Source: Alteromonas marina (GTDB taxonomy: Bacteria > Pseudomonadota > Gammaproteobacteria > Enterobacterales > Alteromonadaceae). Taken from it: a stretch of 64,000 nt of DNA. The stretch lies in the NCBI RefSeq assembly GCF_000808575.1, contig NZ_JWLW01000066.1:1-64000 (forward strand). The letters are read 5' to 3'. Shown here one piece after another: positions 37,595 to 47,700 of this stretch. Numbering within the stretch: the first letter of the stretch is position 1; each line of letters starts with the position of its first letter. The notes under the pieces are model-generated. The model did no database searches, had not been told where the DNA came from, and was given only the letters and a program-made list of their open reading frames with translations. Both the position numbers and the translations under genes were made by a program.

Positions 37595-38506
37595 ATGAGT
37601 ACAATTAACTATTCACATCTTAAGGCACTCGCTATATTTGCCAGCGTAGTAGAATGTGGAAGCTTTGCGGAAGCTGCCCGCCGTTTAGGCACCAGTCGAT
37701 CTAGAGTGAGCGAGCAAGTAGCAGGTTTAGAAGCATCTCTTGACGTGCGATTACTGCAAAGAACCACTCGACAGCTCATGCTTACTGACGAGGGAAATGT
37801 CGTATTTTCCCATGCGAAAAAGTGCCACGAGATTTTGCATGGTATTGATGAAGATCTGCGTCAACCGGCGCCAAAAGGAAGAGTATCAATAACAGTCACC
37901 AACGACATTGCACACAAATTTTTATTACCGTTGCTGCCTGAGTTCAAGCGCCGGTATCCTGAAATAGATTTACACATAGTGAGCAGTGACGATAAGCTCG
38001 ACCTTATCGCTCAGAATATTGATGTAGGAATTCGAATTGGTTTACCACGAGACGACTCGCTCGTCGGTAGGGTCTTATATCAAGAACAATTCGCCTTATA
38101 TGCTAGCCCTGATTATCTCAAGAAATATGGTGAACCTAAGACTATTGCAGAACTTAATAATCATACCTGGATTTTGCTATCTCAGTTAAATTCGCGAATC
38201 ATGCATTACCTAATGCTGGACAACACACCAATAGACGTTACACCCAAACATTACGAGCTGTGTAACTCTCCTCACCTTGTTCAAGAAATGGTCAAAGCAG
38301 GGTTGGGAATATCTACGCTGCTACCTTCAACTGTGCAAAAAGAAGTCGCATCTAACGAACTTATACGAATTTTCCCGTCACTTGGAAGTGAAACCTTGTT
38401 GTTTACCTTGGTTTATCCTTCTCGTAAGCATGTGCCAAGCCGTACCCGAGCACTTATTGACTATCTGGTTGAGACTTGTCGCTTCGGCAATGCCGCTTCT
38501 TTTTGA
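37595..38506 (+). CDS. LysR-family transcriptional regulator
   Basis: A 303-residue DNA-binding regulator: N-terminal winged helix (about 8-65, with GSFAEAARRLGTSRSRVSEQVAGLE) and a periplasmic-binding-like effector domain from about 95. It belongs to the group using a single-substrate domain (RGRVSITVTND...). Divergent from the QorB-like gene, which it probably controls in response to electrophiles or quinones. Confidence 0.93.
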   Translation: MSTINYSHLKALAIFASVVECGSFAEAARRLGTSRSRVSEQVAGLEASLDVRLLQRTTRQLMLTDEGNVVFSHAKKCHEILHGIDEDLRQPAPKGRVSITVTNDIAHKFLLPLLPEFKRRYPEIDLHIVSSDDKLDLIAQNIDVGIRIGLPRDDSLVGRVLYQEQFALYASPDYLKKYGEPKTIAELNNHTWILLSQLNSRIMHYLMLDNTPIDVTPKHYELCNSPHLVQEMVKAGLGISTLLPSTVQKEVASNELIRIFPSLGSETLLFTLVYPSRKHVPSRTRALIDYLVETCRFGNAASF

Positions 38507-38661
38507 TGTAAAATGCATGACGTAATGAGTGTTGCTTGTAACGATACGCTCGTTATGAAGTTTGCATACCGAAATGCTTTACTTAAAACTTACACTGGGT
38601 GCTGCAACTAAAGAGGCGTTTGAATTTCAAAGTGACGTGGTTCAAATAAGCGTTAAATTAA

Positions 38662-39108
38662 ATGAATAAAACACTATTAGTAATAACGACCTCTTTGATT
38701 GTCAGTGCGTGCGCTCATAGGCCACCACCTTTAGACATGGATGAAATATTTTTTGAAACGAAGATCAAGCAAGACGGTACCAAGCTCTTCGCGTTTAGCA
38801 TTCCGTTAATGCAGCATCGTGACGGTGCCAAAGGTGGCGGTAAAGGCGGCCGTGGTCAGGGAGGCGAACGAAGTGGTCGTGGCGGTCGCCAAGGACAGGA
38901 AAGTCGGGAAGGCTCGTCACATAGCAGCGAAAGAATGACTGAGCAACTTTATACATCTCTAGATGAGAAACTGAATGAGACCGGTTACTGCCAAACGGGC
39001 TTTCTAGAAATAGATACACACCAAACCGAAGATAGGCTTCACCTATTAGGTGAGTGCAATGAAACGGCGAGCGAACTGGACAAAATCGAGTTCCCCAACG
39101 TTAATTAA
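38662..39108 (+). CDS. Lipoprotein with Gly/Arg-rich linker
   Basis: A 148-residue lipoprotein of unknown function. Signal peptide ends in lipobox VSAC (Cys about 18). Between about residues 52 and 85 lies a low-complexity stretch rich in Gly, Arg, Gln and Ser (KGGGKGGRGQGGERSGRG), flanked by folded-looking segments; two further cysteines (YCQTG, GECNE) could form a disulfide. The Arg-rich linker would be positively charged in the periplasm or on the surface. No family recognised. Confidence 0.75.
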   Translation: MNKTLLVITTSLIVSACAHRPPPLDMDEIFFETKIKQDGTKLFAFSIPLMQHRDGAKGGGKGGRGQGGERSGRGGRQGQESREGSSHSSERMTEQLYTSLDEKLNETGYCQTGFLEIDTHQTEDRLHLLGECNETASELDKIEFPNVN

Positions 39109-39177
39109 CCCGCGTTGTTGTGAAGTGCATTGCCGATGGCGTGCGCTTCATTCAACGTTCGTTTGCTAAACAAACTC

Positions 39178-39636
39178 TTAGTCAACACACAAGGTATGCT
39201 CCACAACCCCGTTAGACACATAGGCTCTACAGCCGAATAAGTCCGTACTTTCTAAACACACGCCGCGCGCCTTTTCTCCCGCTTCCATGTTATTGTTTTC
39301 CGTAACACAAGCCACTTCGCACTCGCTGCTGTCTTTACACGCATTACCAGCATCGTTTGCTGGTAGCACACAAGCATGCGCCTGCTGTCGGCCTACTTTC
39401 TTCCAGTTACCACCGTGTTTATCGCACACTTTTTCAGACTCAATGGAATAGGCCTGCTGTACCAAAGGCAATGAGGTATCAACAACTTGCTCTAACTTTT
39501 CAACGTCTTCAACACTCGCGATTGGCTCATCAATAGGTTCTGGGGGCAGAGTGCCACAAGCAGACAAGGCTGCACACGCGCTTGCTATTAACCAGATCCT
39601 AAAACGCTTCTGTGCTCTACTGCTTGCTTGTTTCAT
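39178..39636 (-). CDS. Cysteine-rich lipoprotein of unknown function
   Basis: A 152-residue lipoprotein: basic N-terminus, hydrophobic core and lipobox LSAC (Cys about 27). The mature part has about nine cysteines in the pattern CDKHGGNWKKVG...C, NACKDSSECEVAC and later C pairs, suggesting a disulfide-bonded domain. It converges on the Gly/Arg-rich lipoprotein gene. Function not known. Confidence 0.78.
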   Translation of the reverse strand: MKQASSRAQKRFRIWLIASACAALSACGTLPPEPIDEPIASVEDVEKLEQVVDTSLPLVQQAYSIESEKVCDKHGGNWKKVGRQQAHACVLPANDAGNACKDSSECEVACVTENNNMEAGEKARGVCLESTDLFGCRAYVSNGVVEHTLCVD

Positions 39637-39667
39637 TTTTTCTCTCGATTTATTTTACTTTTTAAAT

Positions 39668-39747
39668 CACTACTATTTAAAAGCCAAACTATTTAAGTCC
39701 CACATTACTTAAGACCTAATTTATTTAAGACCGCTGCTACTTATGAC
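39668..39747. repeat. Five imperfect 16-bp tandem repeats
   Basis: Units at 39668, 39684, 39700, 39716 and 39732 share a core ending T(A/T)CTTAAGAC-like: CCACATTACTTAAGAC and CTAATTTATTTAAGAC are the clearest. They sit 32 nt upstream of the reverse-strand lipoprotein start, in the divergent region shared with the 39900 gene. Regular 16-bp spacing could set multiple protein sites or be simple slippage. Confidence 0.65.
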
Positions 39748-39899
39748 AACCGCTATTAGATAAGTTCTTATTTTGTCGATAAATCCTTATTCGCGTATCG
39801 CGCTGTGTCTAATAAATTATCAAACCTATGAAATTTTAGTGCTACCTCGACGGGTCTCTACATACACTTCGCAAAACTAGCAGTATTTCCGGACGCTTT

Positions 39900-40766
39900 A
39901 TGACACTAAACCAAACCGAAAACATGGTCACCGCATTGCTCACTTTTAGCTTCGCAGTTCTTGGCCTAACATTTTTATTGGGTGCAAACCCCAATGCACT
40001 TATCGCTACATTTAGTTTCTACTCGTTAGGCACTGTGTTGAGCGAGAGTGCCCTTGGTGCTTTTACTGGTATCGCATTGCTGTTACTACCGTTAATGACC
40101 ATTGCAGCACGTTTTAACCTTGTTTCAGCAAAAGCAGTAGCACTATATGCCGCTTTTGTCACTGCCATTCCATTGCTGACGTTATTGTCACCAACAAGAT
40201 GGATGGCCGATTTAGGGGGCTTCCCGATTATTGGCAGCGGTCAAGGCATCATTAAGTACTTCGCAGTATTACCGCTTTTCCTATTCTTGTTTTATCGCGA
40301 AAAGTTTTCGCACCAGCAACTGACATACCTTAATTTTGCTCCTGTAGCCATGGTCTTATTATGGATAGGAGGCATGAAGTTTTTCGAGTTTGAAGCCAAT
40401 GCGATTGTGGGGCTAGTTGAAACATCACCGTTTATGTCGTGGCTTTATGCTGTGTTTAGCGTTCAAGGAGCATCGAATGTAATTGGTGGGTTTGATGTCC
40501 TCTTTGCACTGCTATTGGGTGCGGGCATCTTTACTAAGAACAAGCCGGTGATCATTGCGAGCGGACTGGCTTGTTTATCGGTATTTCTGATGACACAAAC
40601 GTTTTTGTTTACTGTGCCGGATACCTTTAACAACACGACTATTGTCAACCGCCTAGGTCAGTTCGTTATTAAAGACCTTTGGTTTGTCGCTAATTTAGCG
40701 GTAGTCGCCTACTTCACGATATCTAAACCAGGTAATGCTCAAAGCCAGAAAGCACAACGGAGCTAA
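39900..40766 (+). CDS. DUF417 (YkgB/RclC-like) membrane protein with extra N-terminal half
   Basis: A 288-residue membrane protein. Its C-terminal part (about 145-285) matches DUF417: LLWIGGMKFFEFEANAI, SPFMSWLY, FLFTVPDTF and GQFVIKDLW. E. coli RclC, of that family, acts in reactive-chlorine resistance. The N-terminal 140 residues add about four further helices not present in short members and have no clear match. It has a promoter region shared with the divergent lipoprotein. Confidence 0.8.
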   Translation: MTLNQTENMVTALLTFSFAVLGLTFLLGANPNALIATFSFYSLGTVLSESALGAFTGIALLLLPLMTIAARFNLVSAKAVALYAAFVTAIPLLTLLSPTRWMADLGGFPIIGSGQGIIKYFAVLPLFLFLFYREKFSHQQLTYLNFAPVAMVLLWIGGMKFFEFEANAIVGLVETSPFMSWLYAVFSVQGASNVIGGFDVLFALLLGAGIFTKNKPVIIASGLACLSVFLMTQTFLFTVPDTFNNTTIVNRLGQFVIKDLWFVANLAVVAYFTISKPGNAQSQKAQRS

Positions 40767-40784
40767 TTTGGGGTGAATTGGGCT

Positions 40785-40807
40785 AAAAAAGGCCGCCTAC
40801 CGCGGCC
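40785..40807 (-). terminator. Bidirectional-looking terminator between convergent genes
   Basis: GGCCGC and GCGGCC pair over CTACC. Read on the reverse strand it is followed by six Ts, serving the 40851-42074 gene; on the forward strand the T-run is weak. Confidence 0.7.
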
Positions 40808-40850
40808 ATTTCAAAAAATACAGAACAGTGAAAGAATAAAGCCTAATCGA

Positions 40851-42074
40851 TTAATAATTTTTATCATCTTGTTTAAGCGACAAGCTAATCCAAACCAACC
40901 TATGATCTGAGCTGGCTTCACGGTCTTTAACTAATCGATATAGGTCACTGGTTTTTGCAGGCCAGAAAACGCCAGCATCGTTCACATCGAAGCCAAATCG
41001 AGATGGCAAAACATAGTCAGCTCTGGCTCCCCAATAGGCAGTAAAGCGGTTACTAAACTCTGCATCTGACGCGCCTGCGCCGCCTGCGCTTGTTGGAATG
41101 ATGTCATTATTAACTAACGGGTGCTCGGTCAACTGTTCAATAACACCCTCGCGATGTTTATCTCCAATATCCGCCGCATTAAAATCACCAACGAGTACAA
41201 AGCGCGCGTTCTCTGACAGACTGACTTTCTCGCCATTATCATCGTAAATGTAGGCCCCTTTATCCGGAGAAAGATAATCTGCCATAAGCCTAATTTCGTC
41301 AAAGTTGCGTTTGCCGTTGCGATCCTCGCTTCCATCGAAATTAGGTGGTGTTGGATGCATAGCAAGTATGTGTACGGTTTTACCTCCTACTTTCACCGGC
41401 ACATCCCAGTGAGACTTAGAACTCAACCTTAGCGCGGCCCACTCTTCTACGTCGTACCATGGCTTGCCCTTATCAGTACTTCCGCTCTCATCGGGAATAA
41501 TAGGAACCTGTGGATGAGGCATGTGATGCCATTTAAACGTTTGAAAGGTGCGAATACTATCAACATCAATAGGGTATTTTGACAAAAGCGCCATGCCATA
41601 TTGCCCGGGATAAAGCCCAAAACCATATGCATCGCCACCAAAACCTTCTGCTTTGCCATTGTTATCTAAGTCGAATTTCGTGGGCTCCCCTGTGTTGACT
41701 GTGGCCACATACGTATATGGGTAATCCACAGGCTCAAGGCCGCCTTGTGAAACATTTAGGTAGTTCTTAACAAATGCTTCTACCCCTTTACGCTTATCTG
41801 CAATGTAGTCAAATTCATTCAACATCAAGATATCGGGGTTAACGCGTTGAATAATTTCAGCAATGTTTTTAACTTGGCTATGCTCACCCGTTGAAAGAAC
41901 GTGTTGAAGTACCTGATCGCTTGGCTTCATACCCAACGCTTTATAGTTAGTGGCTTCCATACTTACATTAAACGTTGCGACTTTAAGCATTTGCTCTTCT
42001 TGCGAGCGAGCCAGCGTAGATACGAATAATGCGGGTAAAAGAGCTATTGCACAGAAAAGTGCCCTATTTTTCAT
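40851..42074 (-). CDS. Secreted endonuclease/exonuclease/phosphatase-fold protein
   Basis: A 407-residue exported protein of the EEP superfamily (Mg-dependent phosphodiesterases and phosphatases). A Sec signal peptide ends at about residue 24 (LARSQ). Motifs: VATFNVS at the mature start, MLNEFDYI (catalytic Glu), MHPTPPNF, VGDFNAADIG (Asp and Asn) and SDHRLVWISL (Asp-His pair). Such proteins are annotated as nucleases or phytase-like; the substrate here is unknown. It may help scavenge phosphorus or DNA. Confidence 0.88.
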   Translation of the reverse strand: MKNRALFCAIALLPALFVSTLARSQEEQMLKVATFNVSMEATNYKALGMKPSDQVLQHVLSTGEHSQVKNIAEIIQRVNPDILMLNEFDYIADKRKGVEAFVKNYLNVSQGGLEPVDYPYTYVATVNTGEPTKFDLDNNGKAEGFGGDAYGFGLYPGQYGMALLSKYPIDVDSIRTFQTFKWHHMPHPQVPIIPDESGSTDKGKPWYDVEEWAALRLSSKSHWDVPVKVGGKTVHILAMHPTPPNFDGSEDRNGKRNFDEIRLMADYLSPDKGAYIYDDNGEKVSLSENARFVLVGDFNAADIGDKHREGVIEQLTEHPLVNNDIIPTSAGGAGASDAEFSNRFTAYWGARADYVLPSRFGFDVNDAGVFWPAKTSDLYRLVKDREASSDHRLVWISLSLKQDDKNY

Positions 42075-42376
42075 GTTGTTACCTGTAAGTAAAAGCGAAA
42101 TGCAAAGATAGCAACTTTAGCGACTTATCTGAACTTTTTTGTTTTATTAAAGACCGTTGTATCAACAAGATGGTCATGCTCTCGATCTTACATAAAAACG
42201 GAATTTATTTTCATAAATGAGATCCATTAAAGAAATATTTTTTACTATAAAGCACTAATACTAAAATAATAGAATCAAATACTCGCTCTTAACTGATATT
42301 CTAATTTTGTTTTATACAGCTAGCGTCAAGCGAACTACGCTTAACGTTTCACATTTTGGGTGAATGAGAGAAAGTT
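42075..42376. other. Divergent intergenic region, no gene
   Basis: About 300 nt of AT-rich sequence between the EEP-fold gene and the PLP enzyme gene. It should hold both promoters. No RNA gene, repeat or clear operator was seen. Confidence 0.5.
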
Positions 42377-43426
42377 ATGAAAAGCTGGGTTTCAAAAGCG
42401 ATCAATATTATCAATGCAGATTATCAACGTTCGGCTGATACGCACTTAATCAAATTAGAGCAGATCGCCTTTAGAGATATTGATATCTATCTGAAAGATG
42501 AAAGCACTCATCCGACAGGCAGCTTAAAGCACCGTCTAGCCCGGTCCCTTTTTCTGTACGCTCTTTGTAATGGAAAAATTGTAGAAGGAACTACTGTGGT
42601 TGAAGCCTCGTCAGGAAGTACAGCGGTGTCTGAAGCTTATTTTGCTAAAATGATTGGCGTTCCGTTCGTTGCGGTTATGCCTAAGTCTACCGCCCAAAGT
42701 AAAATCGCGCTTATTGAGCGATATGGCGGGCAGTGTCACTTTGTAGATTGCCCTACGCAAATGCACAGCGAAGCAACCAAAGTAGCTCACGAGCTTAATG
42801 GCTACTTTATGGATCAGTTCCTTTTCGCAGAGCGCGCTACAGATTGGCGTGGCAATAACAATATTGCTGAGAGTATCTTTGAACAAATGAAAGCCGAGCC
42901 CCACCCTGTTCCACACACCGTGGTTATGAGCGCAGGTACAGGTGGTACATCAGCTACCATTGGCCGCTATATACGTTACAAAGGTCTTGCTTCTCAACTT
43001 GTGGTCGTGGATCCAGAATTCAGTGTGTTTTTTGACAGCTTCAAAAATAACGATCATTCACTTACTGCTACCCGTGGAAGCCGCATAGAAGGGATTGGAC
43101 GCCCTAAAGTGGAAGCCTCTTTTCAGCACGACGTTATAGATGACATGATTGCCGTTCCCGATGCCGCCAGTATTGCAACCATGCATTGGTTAAACAACAC
43201 CATTGGAATTAAAGCTGGCCCGTCTACCGGCACAAACCTATGGGGCGCATTAAGTATTGCTGAACAAATGAAGCAGCGAGGAGAAGTGGGATCGATCGTA
43301 ACGCTTATGTGCGACAGCGGAGAGCGGTATGGTGAAACTTACTATAATGCTGGTTGGGTAGAAAAGACCATTGGCTCATTCGATGAATACACCACCAAAC
43401 TAGAGGCCATCGGAGCCCCTGCTTAA
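42377..43426 (+). CDS. PLP-dependent cysteine synthase-like enzyme (Cds1 type)
   Basis: A 349-residue fold-type II PLP enzyme. The cofactor lysine is in [11 protein letters not shown] (about 51), the phosphate loop in [14 protein letters not shown] (about 180-193), and ASSGSTAVS is the substrate loop. The sequence resembles mycobacterial Cds1-like L-cysteine desulfhydrases more than CysK/CysM: it carries the EASSGSTA and [13 protein letters not shown] motifs. Activity may be cysteine desulfhydrase or synthase. The DUF2891 gene follows 117 nt downstream. Confidence 0.85.
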   Translation: MKSWVSKAINIINADYQRSADTHLIKLEQIAFRDIDIYLKDESTHPTGSLKHRLARSLFLYALCNGKIVEGTTVVEASSGSTAVSEAYFAKMIGVPFVAVMPKSTAQSKIALIERYGGQCHFVDCPTQMHSEATKVAHELNGYFMDQFLFAERATDWRGNNNIAESIFEQMKAEPHPVPHTVVMSAGTGGTSATIGRYIRYKGLASQLVVVDPEFSVFFDSFKNNDHSLTATRGSRIEGIGRPKVEASFQHDVIDDMIAVPDAASIATMHWLNNTIGIKAGPSTGTNLWGALSIAEQMKQRGEVGSIVTLMCDSGERYGETYYNAGWVEKTIGSFDEYTTKLEAIGAPA

Positions 43427-43543
43427 ATAGCCTGTTTCTGCTGTTTAAAGTGCTGGGGCGTTGTGTATCGCGCAGCACTTTATTCAAAGCGTTTATCTGT
43501 ATACATTGGCGATATACTTCTCATTGATAAAGCGCGCAAAATT

Positions 43544-44719
43544 ATGATCAAAATAAAAAACGTTGTTAGCTCTACAGTTGCATTTGCCACAGCGTTTGCT
43601 GCACACACTGCCTATGCTACCAGTACGTCGACTGTTGAAACTGCGAACACAAGCAACACTAGTATTAACCAAGCCGCAGACGCGACCGCCAACGCTGGCG
43701 TTCCTAACAACAATTACGAAAGCGTTTTCGCTAACCTCGCGCTTCATTGTATTCATCAAGAGTTTCCAAATGTAGTGAAACACATGATGAATAACGGCGA
43801 TGACGTTAAGGCACCCAATCAACTCTACCCAGCATTTTATGGTTGTTTAGACTGGCATTCATCAGTTCATGGCCATTGGCTTTTAGTAAGAATGCTAAAC
43901 ACTGCGCAAGACGCGGTTGATAAGGATGAGATCATTGAAAAGCTCAATATCAGCTTTACGCCTAAAAATATCCAAGGTGAATTGGTAAGCCTTAAGCGCG
44001 AAAATAATGCCTCATTTGAACGCCCCTACGGTCTTGCATGGTTCCTGCAGCTAACCGCTGAACTACGTCAATCTTCCCTTCCTGAAGCAACAAAATGGCT
44101 AAATACTTTACGCCCTCTCGAGGACGAAATTGTAGCCAGAGTAAGCGCATGGTTACCCAAATTAGCTTACCCAATCCGAACCGGTGAACACAGCCAAACC
44201 GCCTTTGCTTTTGGCCTGATGTTAGATTGGGCGAAAACGTCAGGCAATAAGGAGTTTGAAGCACAGCTAACGGCTAGGGCGAAAGACTACTATCAGGCTG
44301 ACAAGGCGTGCCCACTAGCCTACGAGCCCTCTGGGCAGGATTTTTTGTCGCCTTGCTTAGCAGAAGCCGACCTAATGCGCCGAGTAATGGCTAAAAAAGA
44401 CTACAGCCAATGGCTCTCAGCATTCTTTCCCAACTTAAATGCAAGTACATCGAATTGGCTCACACCTGCAACGGTTACAGACAAAACAGACGGAAAACTC
44501 GCTCACCTAGACGGGCTGAATATCAGCCGTGCGTGGATGATTGAAGGCATCATAAGCGCTTTACCAGACGATGACGCACGCTTACTAGTACTGAAGAAAG
44601 CGCTAGAAGCACACCGTGAAGCAGGCTTAAACGCGGTGTTTGGTGATATGCACTATATGGGAAGTCACTGGCTTGGCAGTTTTGCTAGCTACTTGGAAAC
44701 TCAGCGCGGATTGAAATAA
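43544..44719 (+). CDS. DUF2891 family exported protein
   Basis: A 391-residue protein with a Sec signal peptide MIKIKNVVSSTVAFATAF ending near residue 25 (AYA). The mature part starts with a Thr/Ser/Asn-rich linker, followed by the DUF2891 domain: HCIHQEFPNVVKHMM, YPAFYGCLDWHSSVHGHWLL, and C-terminal HYMGSHWLGSFASYL. The conserved His and Asp suggest an alpha-toroid hydrolase, possibly acting on sugars, but activity is not established. The frame extends 81 nt upstream without a signal peptide; the ATG at 43544 is chosen for this reason. Confidence 0.88.
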   Translation: MIKIKNVVSSTVAFATAFAAHTAYATSTSTVETANTSNTSINQAADATANAGVPNNNYESVFANLALHCIHQEFPNVVKHMMNNGDDVKAPNQLYPAFYGCLDWHSSVHGHWLLVRMLNTAQDAVDKDEIIEKLNISFTPKNIQGELVSLKRENNASFERPYGLAWFLQLTAELRQSSLPEATKWLNTLRPLEDEIVARVSAWLPKLAYPIRTGEHSQTAFAFGLMLDWAKTSGNKEFEAQLTARAKDYYQADKACPLAYEPSGQDFLSPCLAEADLMRRVMAKKDYSQWLSAFFPNLNASTSNWLTPATVTDKTDGKLAHLDGLNISRAWMIEGIISALPDDDARLLVLKKALEAHREAGLNAVFGDMHYMGSHWLGSFASYLETQRGLK

Positions 44720-44761
44720 AACACCTGAGTATATATGTAGTGCGGCGCTAACAAGTCGCTA

Positions 44762-47700
44762 TTAATTTAGCGACTTGCCAGTCGTTTTCACTGCGTTTAT
44801 TAAGCCTGATAGCTTGTCACCGGCGACAGGTTTAGAGAAATAAAAACCCTGCAAATACCTACAGCCGTTTCGTTGAAAGAATTCGACCTGCTCCAAGGTC
44901 TCAATTCCTTCCGCCACGCATTCAATATTCAGACTCTCAGCCATACGTAATGTCGCTAGAATAATTGCTTCATTGCCACTATTAAGACCAATACCCTGAA
45001 CAAAGCTCTTATCTATTTTTAGTACGTCAATCGGGAAATCTTTTAAATATTTTAACGATGAGTACCCAGTACCAAAGTCGTCCAATGCTATGATAAACCC
45101 TTTAGATTTTAGCGCTCCTATGACATGCATGGCACTGTCATAATCTTCCATCAAAGCACTCTCTGTAATTTCAAATCGAATGTTTTCTGGTGGAACACCA
45201 TTCGATTGCAATAGCGCCACTATATCCTTTAACGAATACTCATTTATGAGGTGTTTTGCGCTTAAATTTATTGATAAGTAAGCGCGGCTATTACCTGCGT
45301 ATAGTTGCTGATGAACAGGTAAAGCTCGCTCAATAAGTTGCGTCGTCATTTCGGCTATCATTCCTATGTTTTCCGCAACTGGAATGAAAATATCGGGTGA
45401 GATCATTTCATCACCGTCTTTCCATCTCATTAACACTTCGAAGCCTTCAATAGAACCTGTCGCACAACACACAATGGGCTGATAGTAGTTTGAAAAAGAT
45501 TTATTGATGCAGGCATGTTTCAGTTTATTTTCTAATTGAAGTTTTGAACGCGCTTGCTCATTCATGTGCTCGGTAAAAAACTGAAAATTATTGCTGCCGG
45601 CTTCTTTAGCATGGTACATGGCAATATCAGCATTCTTTAATAATTCTGCTGGAAGTTGCGCATCATCTGGATAAAGTGAAATACCAATACTCGCCGATAC
45701 ACTCACCTCTTGGTTGGAGAGCGTAATAGGTTGCCCTAAGGCTTGTATAATATCATTGGCAATATGACCAAGGTCCTGCACACTACCAACACCTTCGAGA
45801 AGAACTACAAATTCATCACCGCCAAGTCTCGCTACCGTGTCAGACTTCCTGATTAACTTTTCGAGACGTTTGCTAACCGTTACTAGGAGTTCATCACCGG
45901 CCTCGTGTCCAAGACTATCGTTAACTTGTTTGAAGCGGTCTAAATCGATGAAGAATAACCCTATTTTGCTTTGTTGTGATGCAGCTTGATGGAAAGCGTG
46001 CTGAAGGCGGTCAAGCAGAAGAGTGCGATTAGGTAGGCCTGTTAAATTGTCATAGTTTGCCAACTGAACAAGCGCGTTTTGTGCGTCTTTTTGCTGCGTT
46101 ATATCCGACAATATCACCAGGTAGCGATCGATTTCTTGGCCATTTCGCTCACTCGAAACTGCGGTCACCCTTATACTTACCGCGTAGCGCTGGTTTGTGA
46201 AACTGTTAATATAAGCCTCGCCACTCCAGTGTTCGTTAGGACCAAGCTTACGCATTTCCGTATACGTTTCTTCGAGCTGCTGTTTCTGGCCAAGATATAG
46301 CAGTTCGAGTTCTTCTATTAGATTTGCGTCTTTGTTAATACCAAGCGCTTCTTTGAACGATTGATTAACAACGATAGGCTGGAAATTACTATCGAAAATG
46401 ACTACCCAGTCCCGCGTGTATCGAAATGCTTCGCCAAATAACCGAGCTTTAAATTCGGCATTCACCGACTCAGTTATATTGGAGTAAGTACCGACTAATC
46501 TTTTGCTATTTTCCGTTTCATTATTTTCAACCAAGGAGCCTACATCTCTGAACCATTCATAATGACCGTCTTTCGCTTTCATGCGATAGCTAATATCTAT
46601 ACCCTTGGACTGTCCGCTAACCGCTTTCTCCCACTGCTCTAGGAACGAAGTAATATCATGATTATGAACGAGAGATATATGCTCTCTGAACGACAGCCTT
46701 GTCTCCGTGTCTGAGTAACCCAAGTCATCCACGATACGCTCTTGGGTAATTTTATCTGAGTCCTCATACCATGCCCAAACTTTGGTATTGCTCGCAGTTA
46801 GCGCCATAGACAATCTGTTTTTATGTTTTAGTGCCTCAGAGTGCGCAGCGCGAAGTACCTCGCTGTTTTTCTTGCGTCGAGCATAGATAACTAAGGTCGA
46901 CACAAGGAAAACAAAAAGATAAATAGAATACGCCAAAGGCGATGCATAAATTGGATATGCCACCTTGATTTTCAAATTTGCGCGCGGCCCATAAACGTTA
47001 TTAACGGGGTCAACTCGACCCACACTAAATTCGTATTCACCAGGCTCTAACTGAGGAAATGTGACTTCAGTAGAATTTGTAGGGGGGTATACAACAGAAA
47101 CATCTCCCTTTAATTCATACTGATAGTAGGAAGCCGATGTCTTCTTAAAACGCATATCGGAGTAGTGAATAGTCAGCCCAACATCGTCATACTCTAATAA
47201 TAAAGAGCTGTTATTAATACTGCCAATACCAAGCTCTAACGGCTGACTGAGCAAGCTTGCATCAGTAATAAATGTTGACGTTGCCACATTGTCTTGGTCA
47301 TTAAAGCGCTCTGGTTGCAAAATAGTGAAACCTTTTTGTGAACCGAAAGCTATTTTTCCATCGCTCAAACCTACTTTTGCCCCCCAGCTGAACTCACTAG
47401 TGGACAAACCTTCTGTGGCGCTATATTGAGATAATTTAATGGCCTTCGGATCGAGCTTGAGGATGCCTTGGTGGCTCCCAATCCAGATATCACCATTTTG
47501 GTCTTTCTCTAAACTAACAACGAGGTTAGTCGGCAATAAGTTACTCGTGTCAAAAAAGTATTTCTGCTCATTGGTTTTTGCATCGATTCCATATAACCCA
47601 TGACCGGGATAAGCAATCCACAAAATACCGTTATCATCCAAAACAGTGTCGATAGGATGGATAGCATATTCCGCTTGAGACTTTCTTGCTTGGTGCAGTT

